Shown here: positions 33,632-41,802 of the stretch, piece by piece
Layout: the number at the start of each line of letters is the position of its first letter
Numbering within the stretch: the stretch's first letter is position 1
From: Pseudomonas sp. BBP2017
GTDB taxonomy: Bacteria > Pseudomonadota > Gammaproteobacteria > Pseudomonadales > Pseudomonadaceae
Length of the DNA stretch: 64,000 bases
NCBI RefSeq assembly: GCF_003024385.1
Contig: NZ_PVZN01000015.1
Location: forward strand, 1 to 64,000
Direction of reading: 5' to 3'
Translations under genes and position numbers: made by a program
Notes under the pieces: generated by a model
Database searches by the model: none
What the model was told of the DNA's origin: nothing
Seen by the model: the letters and a program-made list of their open reading frames with translations, nothing else

Positions 33632-34974
33632 GGTCTCTCCATGGCGTGGGCCACGCGCTCCAGCGCCTGCTTCAGTTGCGCACGGCTGCTGGCGGCAGAC
33701 AGGCTGATACGAACGGCCGCCAGGTCGCCTTGTTTTACTGTAAATACGTCGGCCGGGACCACCTCTACCGCATTGGCTCGACAGCGTTGCACCAGTGTTT
33801 GTGCTGGCACCGTGCAACTTACCCAGATGTGCGGCGAGGGCTGTTGACCACAGAGCCGCTCACTGCCGAGGAGCCTGCGTGCCAGACACCAGCGCTGTTC
33901 GACTTCTGCACGCTGCCAGGCCAGCCGTCGGCTGGCTGTACCATCACTGATCCAGCGGCTGGCGATCTGCAAGTTCAGTGGCGATACCTGCCAGTGTGTC
34001 GCCTGCGCGTGCGGGTCGATCCGGGCCAGCAGCAGCGGGTCAGCGACGATCCAGCCCAGGCGCAAGCCGGCTGCAACGGTCTTCGACAGACTGCTGATCA
34101 GTATTCCCTGCTGGCCCAGCAACGGCCACAAAGGCGGCTGGTCAGTCAGCGCACCGTAGACATCGTCCTCAATCAGCAGCAGGTCGTGGCGATGCACCAC
34201 CTCGGCAATGGCCTGCTGGCGTTCGCGGCTCATGCAGGCACCGGTGGGGTTTTGCAGGCTGGGCGTGAGCACCACCACCCGCGCGCCGGTTGCCCGTACC
34301 ACGCGGTCGAGGTCGTCGGGGAGGATACCCTGGCGGTCCAGGGCAATACCATGCAGGGGCAGGCGTAGCTGGCGGCAGGCGGCCTTGATGCCGGGGGCGG
34401 TCAGGCTTTCGACCAGCACCGGCTCGCCCGCCTGGCACAGCGACAGCAGCAGGCTGAACAGGCCTTGCTGGGCGCCGCCGCACAACAGCACTTGCTTGGC
34501 GTTGACCTGCAAGCCACGCTTGGCCAGCCAGGCAGCCCCTTGCACGCGGGCCAGTAGCAGCGTGTCGGCACTCAGGTAATGTTCCAGGCTGTGCACCTCG
34601 CCATCCTCCAACAGCGCCTGCAAGGTGCGTTCGATGTCATGGTTGTCGGGATCGATCACCGGCACGTTGGTTGACAAGTCGATCAGGCTGGGCTGCGCAG
34701 TTTTTTGTTTCAGCTGAAACAGCGTGGCTTCTTTGCTACCGGCCAGCACGTAGGTGCCACGCCCGACTTCACCGCTGACCAAATGCCGTGCCGCCGCCTC
34801 ACGGTAGGCCTGCTGGGTAGTGCTGGGGTTGAGTCCGAGGGCCCAGGCCAGACGCCGTTGTGGCGGCAGACGGGCGCCGACCTGCAGTTCACCGCGCTCG
34901 ATGGCTTGGGCAATAGCATCGACCAGTGCCAGGTAGCGGGGTTGCCCAGTGTCAGGCAGGGTAGGGGTCCACAT
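33628..34974 (-). CDS. MocR/PdxR-type regulator (GntR HTH fused to aminotransferase domain)
   Basis: The 448-residue protein has an N-terminal GntR-type winged helix (ALVDAIAQAIERGELQVGAR, then RRLAWALGLNPSTTQQAYRE) and a fold-type I aminotransferase domain. The PLP lysine is in ISSLSKTVAAGLRLGW. MocR regulators use PLP-bound effectors to switch genes, usually a divergent neighbour. The neighbour here is a threonine dehydratase-like PLP enzyme, followed by a LysE exporter. The gap between them carries a spaced direct repeat (CCATRCAAT). Start at 34974 is the only one that keeps the whole HTH. Confidence 0.92.
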   Translation of the reverse strand: MWTPTLPDTGQPRYLALVDAIAQAIERGELQVGARLPPQRRLAWALGLNPSTTQQAYREAAARHLVSGEVGRGTYVLAGSKEATLFQLKQKTAQPSLIDLSTNVPVIDPDNHDIERTLQALLEDGEVHSLEHYLSADTLLLARVQGAAWLAKRGLQVNAKQVLLCGGAQQGLFSLLLSLCQAGEPVLVESLTAPGIKAACRQLRLPLHGIALDRQGILPDDLDRVVRATGARVVVLTPSLQNPTGACMSRERQQAIAEVVHRHDLLLIEDDVYGALTDQPPLWPLLGQQGILISSLSKTVAAGLRLGWIVADPLLLARIDPHAQATHWQVSPLNLQIASRWISDGTASRRLAWQRAEVEQRWCLARRLLGSERLCGQQPSPHIWVSCTVPAQTLVQRCRANAVEVVPADVFTVKQGDLAAVRISLSAASSRAQLKQALERVAHAMERP

Positions 34975-34984
34975 TTATTGTTGG

Positions 34985-35014
34985 CCATGCAATATAAGGT
35001 TTTACCCATACAAT
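34985..35014. promoter_or_regulatory. Candidate MocR operator (direct repeat)
   Basis: CCATGCAAT at 34985-34993 and CCATACAAT at 35006-35014 are 21 bases apart start to start, two helical turns. They lie in the 87-base gap between the divergent MocR and dehydratase genes. MocR proteins commonly bind such spaced direct repeats. Confidence 0.5.
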
Positions 35015-35061
35015 GACCCGGCGCTAGGATCAGGTCAAACCCACTGCTGCCGAGGTGTTCC

Positions 35062-36015
35062 ATGTTCGACCTGACTGCCCTGCGTGAGGCTGCCCGTCTG
35101 GTGCATGCCAGTGTGCCCGCCACTGCTCAATATGCCTGGCCTCGGCTGGCCGAGCGGCTGGGCTGCGAAGTCTGGGTCAAACACGAGAATCATGCGCCGA
35201 CCGGTGCGTTCAAGGTGCGCGGTGGTTTGCTCTATGTGCAATGGCTGCTGGCGCAAAAGCCGCAGGTGCGTGGTTTGGTCACTGCCACCCGGGGCAACCA
35301 TGGGCAGAGCATGGCCCTGGCGGCGCGCAACGCCGGGCTGCCGATCATCATCGTGGTGCCGCAAGGTAACTCGCGGGAGAAGAATGCGGCGATGCGCGCC
35401 CAGGGCGCGGAGTTGATCGAATACGGCGCCGATTTCGATCAGGCCCGTGAAGAGGCCGCGCGTCAGGCGCAACAGCATGACTATGAAATGGTGCCGTCCT
35501 TTCACCCGCAACTGGTCCGCGGTGTGGCCACTTACGCCCTGGAGCTGTTCGAAGCGGTTGCGGATCTCGATTGTGTGTATGTGCCCATTGGCATGGGCTC
35601 GGGTATCTGCGGGCTGATCCAGGCCCGCAACCTGCTGGGCCTGCGCACCGAGATCGTTGGCGTGGTGTCGAGCGCCGCCGATGCCTTTGCCTTGAGCGTT
35701 GAACAAGGCCGCATCGTCACCACCGCCACGGCCAATACCTTTGCCGATGGCATGGCCTGCCGCATGCCGGTGCCAGAAGCCTTCGAGATCATCCGCCAGC
35801 ATGCAGCGCGGATCGTCAGGGTCAGCGACGAGGAGATTGCCCAGGCAATACGCATCTACCACGAAGACACTCACAACACCGCTGAAGGCGCGGGCGCAGC
35901 GGGGTTGACTGCGTTGATTCAGGAGCGCGAACGCCAGCGCGGGCGCAAGGTGGCCGTGGTGCTCAGTGGTGCCAATATCGATCGGCAGCGGTATGCGCAG
36001 GTGTTGGCGGGTTGA
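35062..36015 (+). CDS. Threonine/serine dehydratase-like PLP enzyme
   Basis: The 317-residue fold-type II PLP enzyme has the lysine motif NHAPTGAFKVRGGL, the substrate loop TATRGNHGQSMA and a C-terminal EGAGAAGLTAL glycine-rich loop. It has no C-terminal regulatory ACT-like domain, so it resembles catabolic threonine (or serine/3-hydroxyaspartate) dehydratases rather than IlvA. Its divergent MocR neighbour and the LysE exporter downstream suggest control by, and handling of, a hydroxy-amino acid. Exact substrate uncertain. Confidence 0.88.
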   Translation: MFDLTALREAARLVHASVPATAQYAWPRLAERLGCEVWVKHENHAPTGAFKVRGGLLYVQWLLAQKPQVRGLVTATRGNHGQSMALAARNAGLPIIIVVPQGNSREKNAAMRAQGAELIEYGADFDQAREEAARQAQQHDYEMVPSFHPQLVRGVATYALELFEAVADLDCVYVPIGMGSGICGLIQARNLLGLRTEIVGVVSSAADAFALSVEQGRIVTTATANTFADGMACRMPVPEAFEIIRQHAARIVRVSDEEIAQAIRIYHEDTHNTAEGAGAAGLTALIQERERQRGRKVAVVLSGANIDRQRYAQVLAG

Positions 36016-36099
36016 GTCGAAGGGCAATTTCTTTCGATACAACGGCGCTGATTCCCGCTTTAATAGCGCCTGCCTTCAACGCTGTCTATGGAATGCCCA

Positions 36100-36756
36100 A
36101 TGCCTTTTTCCAACGGATTTCTCCTCAGTCTCTCCCTGTGCCTGGATATCGGCATCGCCAATATCGCCATGATCACCCTGGCCATGCAGCGCGGGTTTCT
36201 TCAGGGTTTCTGGCTGGGCCTGGGGACTTGTGTCGGTGATCTGCTGTACGCGGTGGCGGCCCTGGCCGGGATGACCGTGTTGCTGCAGTTCGAGACCGTG
36301 CGTTGGGTGCTGTGGCTGGGTGGGTCGCTAATGCTGGTGTGGTTCGCGGTGAAGATGCTGCTGGCGGCATGGCGCGGCGAAGGCCATGTGCAACCCGGTG
36401 AAGTGGTGGTGGAGTCGTCCTGGCGGGAGTTTTTGCGCGGGATCTTCCTGGCCATGTCTTCGCCCAGCGCGATTCTCTGGTTCGCGGCGGTAGGCGGTGT
36501 GCTGATTTCGCGCTCCGGTGGCGGCAGCATGATGGAGGCCGGGCTGTTCCTTTGCGGATTCTTTGTCGCAGGGCTAGTCTGGTGCCTGTCGTTGTGCCTG
36601 ATCGCCAGTCATGGCGGACGCTTGCTGGGTGATCGCCTATTGACCTGGTCTTATCTGCTCTCGGCGGCGATATTCTGCTACTTCGCGGTTTATGTGATTG
36701 TTTCCGGTTACCGTGAGTTCATCCTCGCCGTGCCAGCGGCCACCGCGGGTCTATAA
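36100..36756 (+). CDS. LysE-family amino-acid exporter
   Basis: The 218-residue membrane protein has six hydrophobic segments, starting GFLLSLSLCLDIGIANIAMI and QRGFLQGFWLGLGTCVGDLL, the usual LysE/RhtB layout. Such proteins export amino acids. The ATG at 36100 is preceded by GGAA at good spacing; an in-frame ATG at 36088 lacks a ribosome site. It lies 84 bases after the dehydratase gene on the same strand and may relieve build-up of the substrate or product. Confidence 0.88.
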   Translation: MPFSNGFLLSLSLCLDIGIANIAMITLAMQRGFLQGFWLGLGTCVGDLLYAVAALAGMTVLLQFETVRWVLWLGGSLMLVWFAVKMLLAAWRGEGHVQPGEVVVESSWREFLRGIFLAMSSPSAILWFAAVGGVLISRSGGGSMMEAGLFLCGFFVAGLVWCLSLCLIASHGGRLLGDRLLTWSYLLSAAIFCYFAVYVIVSGYREFILAVPAATAGL

Positions 36757-36806
36757 TCAGTCGGGGTACCCGTGTGCAGGTGCCGTCAGGCCGGAGGATC
36801 TTCGAG

Positions 36807-36920
36807 ATGAAAGGTCTTGATGCGAAAAAAATGGCCAAGAAAAAGCCCCTGAAAACCGCTGAAGAAAAACGTGCGGCCAAACGCGCCAAACGTTCGGCAG
36901 GCAGTGGTTTCCTTCCATGA
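36807..36920 (+). CDS. Small lysine/arginine-rich protein (37 aa)
   Basis: An ATG at 36807 with GGAGGATC upstream opens a 37-codon frame: MKGLDAKKMAKKKPLKTAEE and KRAAKRAKRSAGSGFLP. Seventeen of 37 residues are Lys, Arg or acidic partners, and it should be one basic helix, perhaps nucleic-acid binding. A terminator hairpin follows within 12 bases, so it is a complete little transcription unit. No known family recognised. Confidence 0.6.
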   Translation: MKGLDAKKMAKKKPLKTAEEKRAAKRAKRSAGSGFLP

Positions 36921-36930
36921 CAATCACCAG

Positions 36931-36950
36931 GAGCCCCGCAAGGGGCTCTT
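36931..36950 (+). terminator. Terminator after the 37-aa gene
   Basis: GAGCCCC (36931-36937), loop GCAA, GGGGCTC (36942-36948), then TTGGTT. Perfect 7-bp stem. Confidence 0.65.
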
Positions 36951-36971
36951 GGTTCAAATAAGGCAAAGGAT

Positions 36972-37463
36972 ATGTCTACTCCGATTCAAGTTGCAGTCCA
37001 GCCGGTACGCTTTGAGCAGGCCGATGCTTTCACCATCGCCGGTATCGGTGGTCGCTTCTCGCAGTCCACCATCAGTGAAATTCCTCAACTGTGGCAACGC
37101 TTCGAACCGCACATCGGTAAGGTTCCTGGGCAAGTCGGGGAGCATACCTACGGCGTTTGCTGCAACGCCGACGGTAACGGCAATTTTGACTACATCGCTG
37201 GTGTGCAGGTGGCGGAGCTAGAGGTGCCGCCAGCCGACTTCCAGCACGTCGAACTCAAGCCCCAGCGCTATGCCGTGTTCGAGCACCACGGTAGCCTAGA
37301 TAACCTCAAAGCCACGTTCCAGGCCATTTGGAACGACTGGTTACCGCAATCGGGTGAACACGTTGCCCAGGCGCCGGAGTTCGAACGCTATGGCAAGGAC
37401 TTCGATCCTTTTGCCAGCCACAGCGTAATGGAAATCTGGCTGCCGCTGGGCAGCGAAAAATAG
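36972..37463 (+). CDS. GyrI-like (AraC effector-binding domain) protein
   Basis: The 163-residue protein is a stand-alone GyrI-like small-molecule-binding domain: FTIAGIGGRFSQSTISEIPQ, YGVCCNADGNGNFDYIAGVQ and a final HSVMEIWLPL segment. It has no HTH. Such proteins bind hydrophobic ligands or inhibit toxins or gyrase. It is the first gene of the stretch that leads to an ECF42-type sigma factor, with a 99-base gap before the next gene. Confidence 0.88.
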   Translation: MSTPIQVAVQPVRFEQADAFTIAGIGGRFSQSTISEIPQLWQRFEPHIGKVPGQVGEHTYGVCCNADGNGNFDYIAGVQVAELEVPPADFQHVELKPQRYAVFEHHGSLDNLKATFQAIWNDWLPQSGEHVAQAPEFERYGKDFDPFASHSVMEIWLPLGSEK

Positions 37464-37562
37464 TCCGCCGCCCTGTCGAATCCCAGCGTCCTCATTCGAC
37501 CAACTGTGAATGTGCCGATTTGCTCGGCACCTGACCCTTGTCGAATCGCAGAGGACACGAGC

Positions 37563-37997
37563 ATGAACAGCACCGCCGAAAACGAAGTCCGCCAACTGAT
37601 CGAGCGCTGGATTCCAGCCGTTCGCGCCCGGGACATTCCCGCCATCACCGCTCCTTACGCCGATGACATCGTCGCCTTCGATGCCGTCAAGGAACTGCAG
37701 TTCAAAGGTAAAGCGGCTTACCAGGCCCACTGGCAAGCCTGCATGGAACATTGCCCCGGCGACATGATCTTCGAGATGGAGCAGCTGCAGATTCATGCAA
37801 CGCCGGAGCTGGCGCTGGCGCACTGGCTCAATCGGTGTGGTCCTGCCAGCGAGGAGGGCGGCGAGGATAAAAGTTGCTACATGCGCGTAACCGCCGGCTA
37901 CAAGCGCATCGGCGGGCAATGGAAGGTGATTCATGAGCATTGGTCGGCGCCATTCGACATGGAAACCGGTGCCGCCCTGTTCTCGCTCAAGCCTTGA
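37563..37997 (+). CDS. NTF2-like (YybH/SnoaL type) protein
   Basis: The 144-residue protein has the NTF2-like cone fold: VRQLIERWIPAVRARDIPAI followed by TAPYADDIVAFDAV and a C-terminal YKRIGGQWKVIHEHWSAPFD. Such proteins bind or isomerise small hydrophobic molecules. ATG 37563 follows AGAGGA. Context: second member of the ECF42-associated cluster. Confidence 0.87.
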   Translation: MNSTAENEVRQLIERWIPAVRARDIPAITAPYADDIVAFDAVKELQFKGKAAYQAHWQACMEHCPGDMIFEMEQLQIHATPELALAHWLNRCGPASEEGGEDKSCYMRVTAGYKRIGGQWKVIHEHWSAPFDMETGAALFSLKP

Positions 37998-38054
37998 ACT
38001 GAGAGCGTCGAGGATTATGCCGAATTGCACTTTGCATCTGCTGTGGAGATGACG

Positions 38055-38399
38055 ATGAAATACCTTTGCCTGGTCTATTGTGAAGAAAGTCTGCTGCATA
38101 GCTTGCCCGACAGCCCCGCCGATGCCGAATGCATGGCCTATGCCGAGTCGATTCAGGGCAGTGGTCGGATGCTCGCCGCCGAGGCGCTCAAGCCGGTGCA
38201 GACTGCCACCACCGTGCGTGTTCGCGGTGGCCACATGAGCCTGACTGATGGGCCTTTTGCCGAGACCAAGGAACAACTGGCCGGCTTCTATCTGGTTGAT
38301 GCCCGCGACCTGAACGAAGCCCTGAACATTGCCAAGGGGATACCTGCCGCCAGGGTCGGCAGCATCGAGGTGAGGCCGATCCGCGAGCTCCAACCCTGA
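38055..38399 (+). CDS. YCII-related (DGPF) protein
   Basis: The 114-residue protein has the DGPF motif of this YCII subgroup: MKYLCLVYCEESLL at the start, GGHMSLTDGPFAETKEQLAG in the middle and a final GSIEVRPI. DGPF proteins are the standard partner of ECF42 sigma factors. ATG 38055 has GGAG upstream. It lies 19 bases before the SRPBCC gene. Confidence 0.9.
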   Translation: MKYLCLVYCEESLLHSLPDSPADAECMAYAESIQGSGRMLAAEALKPVQTATTVRVRGGHMSLTDGPFAETKEQLAGFYLVDARDLNEALNIAKGIPAARVGSIEVRPIRELQP

Positions 38400-38418
38400 G
38401 ACACAGGAGAACAATAAA

Positions 38419-38904
38419 ATGAGCCTTCACCCCCCTGGTAATGCGCAGTACGAACTGTCCTTGACCCGCGTGATCGATGCACCGCGCAGCAAGGTGTTCC
38501 GGGCCTGGACCGAGCCCGATCTGCTTGCGCAGTGGTGGGGGCCAAACGGTATGACCACGTCCTTGTGCGAAATGCAGTTGTGGGTGGGCGGGTTGTTTCG
38601 TACGGTGATGCAGGCCCCGGATGGCACCGAATACCCGAACCAGGGGGTGTTTCTGGAAATTGTCCCGCCTGAACGGATTGTCTTCACCGATGCTTTCGGG
38701 CCGGGCTGGGTGCCGTCGAACAAGGCGTTCATGACCGTGGTGGTGACCTTCGAGGCGCTTCAGGACAAGACGCGGTACACCGCGCGCGCTTTGCACTGGA
38801 ATGCCGCCGATTGCCTGGCGCACGAGGAAATGGGCTTTCATCGCGGCTGGGGTGAAAGCCTGGATCGCCTGGTGGCGCTGGTGACCACCCAGATGCCGAG
38901 CTGA
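38419..38904 (+). CDS. SRPBCC/AHSA1-family protein
   Basis: The 161-residue protein has the AHSA1-type START-like fold: LSLTRVIDAPRSKVFRAW split motif, WTEPDLLAQWWGPNGMTT and a late GWGESLDRLVAL. These domains bind hydrophobic ligands. Its TGA overlaps the ATG of the sigma gene by one base (TGATG), which couples their translation. Confidence 0.9.
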   Translation: MSLHPPGNAQYELSLTRVIDAPRSKVFRAWTEPDLLAQWWGPNGMTTSLCEMQLWVGGLFRTVMQAPDGTEYPNQGVFLEIVPPERIVFTDAFGPGWVPSNKAFMTVVVTFEALQDKTRYTARALHWNAADCLAHEEMGFHRGWGESLDRLVALVTTQMPS

Positions 38905-40139
38905 TGGCAACGCTGGTCCAGGTGCGGGCCGAGGTCGAGTCGGTCTACAAGCGCGAGTCGCGCCGGATCCTGGCGACCCTGATCCGCCTGCTGGGTGATT
39001 TCGACCTGGCTGAAGAGGCCATGCACGAAGCGTTCTTCATTGCCGTTGAACGTTGGCAGCGCGATGGCATTCCAGCCAACCCGCGGGCCTGGCTGGTGTC
39101 CACTGGACGCTTCAAGGCCATTGACAGTCTGCGTCGGCGTGCCCGTTTCGACCGCTCGCAGACGCAGTTGATGATGGCGCTGGAGGGCCTGCAGGAGGAC
39201 GAGGTGAAGGACGAGGAGCTGGAAGATGATCGCCTGCGCCTGATCTTCACCTGTTGTCACCCGGCGCTGGCAGCTGATGCCCAGGTGCCACTTACCCTGC
39301 GGGAAGTCTGTGACCTGACCACTGAGGAAATCGCCCGGGCTTTTTTGCAGAGCCCGGCCACCATTGCCCAACGCATTGTGCGGGCCAAAGCCAAGATCCG
39401 CGATGCGCAGATCCCCTATCAGGTACCGTCACTGGCGGAATTGCCCGAGCGCCTGGACAGCGTCTTGCGGGTTATTTACCTGGTGTTCAACGAGGGGTAC
39501 TCGGCGTCATCGGGTAACAACCTGATGCGCAATGACCTCAGTGATGAAGCGATCCGTCTCGGCCGCCTGTTGCAGCAGCTACTACCTGACCCGGAGGTGC
39601 TGGGGCTGCTGGCGTTGATGTTGCTGCAAGCGTCGCGACAGGCGGCCCGTAGCGATAAGCATGGCGAGTTGATCCTGCTGGATGAACAGGACCGTCGCCT
39701 GTGGAATCGCGCGCTGATTGCCGAGGGTTGCCAGCTGGTGCAGCAGGCGCTGCGCAGTCAGCAGTTCGGGGTGTACAGCTTGCAGGCAGCGATTGCTGCG
39801 GTGCATGCCGAAGCGGCCAGTGCCGAGCAGACGGACTGGGAAGAAATCGTCGGTTTGTACGATGTGCTGCTGCGCGGTTGGCCTTCGCCGGTGGTCGAGC
39901 TCAATCGCGCCGCGGCCCTGGCGCGTCGTGATGGACCGCAGGCAGGACTGCTGGCGGTGGAGGCGATTCTGGCGCGTGGGCAGTTACAGGATTATCACCT
40001 GGCCCATTGCGCCCGCGCCGAACTTTGCCGGCAACTGGGGCGCCTGGATCAGGCCCGTGATGCCTACCGCACCGCCCTGGACCTGACCTCGCAAGGTGCC
40101 GAGCGGCGCTTTATCGAGCGCCGCCTGAGCGCGTTGTGA
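38904..40139 (+). CDS. ECF42-type RNA polymerase sigma factor with C-terminal TPR extension
   Basis: The 411-residue protein has sigma-2 (LLGDFDLAEEAMHEAFFIAV, RAWLVSTGRFKAIDSLRRRA) and sigma-4 (LREVCDLTTEEIARAFLQSP) regions in the first ~190 residues. A long helical TPR-like C-terminal domain follows, with the LARRDGPQAGLLAVEAI signature. This extension replaces a classical anti-sigma factor in ECF42 and is needed for activity in studied members. Its partner genes (YCII/DGPF and others) lie just upstream. No anti-sigma gene is present, in line with the family. Confidence 0.92.
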   Translation: MATLVQVRAEVESVYKRESRRILATLIRLLGDFDLAEEAMHEAFFIAVERWQRDGIPANPRAWLVSTGRFKAIDSLRRRARFDRSQTQLMMALEGLQEDEVKDEELEDDRLRLIFTCCHPALAADAQVPLTLREVCDLTTEEIARAFLQSPATIAQRIVRAKAKIRDAQIPYQVPSLAELPERLDSVLRVIYLVFNEGYSASSGNNLMRNDLSDEAIRLGRLLQQLLPDPEVLGLLALMLLQASRQAARSDKHGELILLDEQDRRLWNRALIAEGCQLVQQALRSQQFGVYSLQAAIAAVHAEAASAEQTDWEEIVGLYDVLLRGWPSPVVELNRAAALARRDGPQAGLLAVEAILARGQLQDYHLAHCARAELCRQLGRLDQARDAYRTALDLTSQGAERRFIERRLSAL

Positions 40140-40142
40140 ACG

Positions 40143-40613
40143 TCAGCCGATGGTGATCGGCGGCGGGCTGACCAGATCAACAGTTTGCTGCTTGCGCGGA
40201 GCGAGGATTTCAGCCTCGCCATCGACAACCAGTTCATCATTCTGGTTGAACACGCGGGTAGCGATGCGTACCTTGAATTTCGGCAGTTTCTCGAGGATTT
40301 CCAGGCGTACGGTCAGGGTGTCGCCGAACTTCACCGGCTTCTGGAAGCTCATGGTCTGACCCAGGTAGATGGTGCCCGGGCCAGGCAGTTCGCAGGCCAC
40401 TGCGGCACTGATCAGCGCACCGCTGAACATGCCGTGGGCGATACGCTCCTTGAACATGCTCTTGGCCGCGAACTCGGCATCCAGGTGCACGGGGTTATGG
40501 TCACCGGACATGGCAGCGAACAGCTGGATGTCACGTTCTTCGACGGTCTTGCTGAAACTGGCGGTCTGGCCGACTTCAAGGGCTTCGTAAGGCGTGTTGG
40601 TGACCTGGGTCAT
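40143..40613 (-). CDS. MaoC-family (R)-specific enoyl-CoA hydratase
   Basis: The 156-residue hot-dog fold protein has the MaoC hydratase motif with catalytic Asp and His: AMSGDHNPVHLDAEFAAKS followed by RIAHGMFSGALISAAV. It hydrates enoyl-CoA to (R)-3-hydroxyacyl-CoA, possibly feeding polyhydroxyalkanoate synthesis. ATG 40613 follows AGGAACC. An upstream in-frame extension would overlap the hydrolase gene. It belongs with the lipase-like gene (35 bp upstream) and the fadD pair. Confidence 0.9.
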   Translation of the reverse strand: MTQVTNTPYEALEVGQTASFSKTVEERDIQLFAAMSGDHNPVHLDAEFAAKSMFKERIAHGMFSGALISAAVACELPGPGTIYLGQTMSFQKPVKFGDTLTVRLEILEKLPKFKVRIATRVFNQNDELVVDGEAEILAPRKQQTVDLVSPPPITIG

Positions 40614-40648
40614 CGATTCGGTTCCTGCTAGGGGCGTGGGGGCGGCCG

Positions 40649-41593
40649 TCATTCGCTGCGGGCAGGGCGGCCAAGGGCCAGGGCCTGCTCCAACCAGTCG
40701 ATGATCGCGGCCGTGACCTCGTCACGGTTGGTTTCATTGAGCAGTTCATGTCGCGCTTGGGGGTACAGCTGCAACTGGACATGCTGGTTGCCAGCCAGGC
40801 GCAAAGCACCGGCCAGATCCTTGAGACGCTTGCCGGCACTGACCGGATCACATTCACCGCCGATGACCAGGATCGGTAGGTTCGGATCGATCTGTTTGAG
40901 GTTGGCTGGCTGGCTGATCTGTTCAAGGCCCATCAGCAGGTCAATCCACAACCGATTGGTACAGCGAAAACCGCACAGCGGGTCCGCCACATAACGGTCG
41001 ACTTCGGTGTTGTCGCGGCTGAGCCAGTCGAAGGCGGTGCGCGTGGGTTTGAAGGCTTTGTTGAAGGAGCCAAAAGATAGCCACTCAATCAGCGCACTGT
41101 GACCCAGAGGTCCCTGACGCCAGGCTTCGATGCGGGCAATCACACAGGCGGTGCGGTACAGCGCTGGTGGCTGGAAATTCGAGCCGCTGAGAATTGCCCC
41201 TTGCAGGCTGGCGCCATGGTGCATCAGGTATGCCTGGGCAATGTAGCTGCCCATGCTATGGCCGAAGAGGAACACCGGGGTCCCGGGAAACTGCTGGCCG
41301 ATGTGCTGGCTGAGCATTCCCAGGTCGTTGACCACCGCGCTCCAGCCATCGTGGCGGGCGAACAAGCCCAGGGTGCCGAGCTCGGCGGTCCGGCCATGGC
41401 CGCGCTGGTCGTGGGCAATCAGGGCATAGCCCACCGCACTCAGGGCCTGACCCAGGCGTTGATAGCGACCGGCATGTTCGGCCATGCCATGGGCCAGCAG
41501 CACCACAGCTTTTATCGGCGTACTGGGCAGCCATTGGTAGACATAAAGGCTGCAGTGATCGCTGGCCGCTAGCCAGAACGCATCGTGGTGCAT
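40649..41593 (-). CDS. Alpha/beta hydrolase (monoacylglycerol-lipase/lysophospholipase type)
   Basis: The 314-residue protein has VVLLAHGMAEHAGRYQRLGQ (oxyanion region), the nucleophile elbow LFGHSMGSYIAQ and a late VIGGECDPVSAG (Asp) and QARHELLNE (His). This set is typical of monoacylglycerol lipases. It is transcribed toward the MaoC gene, with fadD genes divergent on the other side, so it probably releases fatty acids for activation by FadD. Confidence 0.9.
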   Translation of the reverse strand: MHHDAFWLAASDHCSLYVYQWLPSTPIKAVVLLAHGMAEHAGRYQRLGQALSAVGYALIAHDQRGHGRTAELGTLGLFARHDGWSAVVNDLGMLSQHIGQQFPGTPVFLFGHSMGSYIAQAYLMHHGASLQGAILSGSNFQPPALYRTACVIARIEAWRQGPLGHSALIEWLSFGSFNKAFKPTRTAFDWLSRDNTEVDRYVADPLCGFRCTNRLWIDLLMGLEQISQPANLKQIDPNLPILVIGGECDPVSAGKRLKDLAGALRLAGNQHVQLQLYPQARHELLNETNRDEVTAAIIDWLEQALALGRPARSE

Positions 41594-41802
41594 GGCGAGT
41601 CCTTGTGCGCACAGGTGGGTAAGTCAGCTCAGTGTATAACCCAAGCGTGCAATCGAAGGGCAGCGACAAACAAGATTCACAATGTAAATGACAGCGCTTG
41701 GCATATTTGCCACCTGCGGCATACCTGCTAACGTCGGCACAGCACCTTTTTCGCCAAGCAGGCAAGAGGGCAGGAACGGCTCAGGTATGAGGACAAGAAT
41801 AA

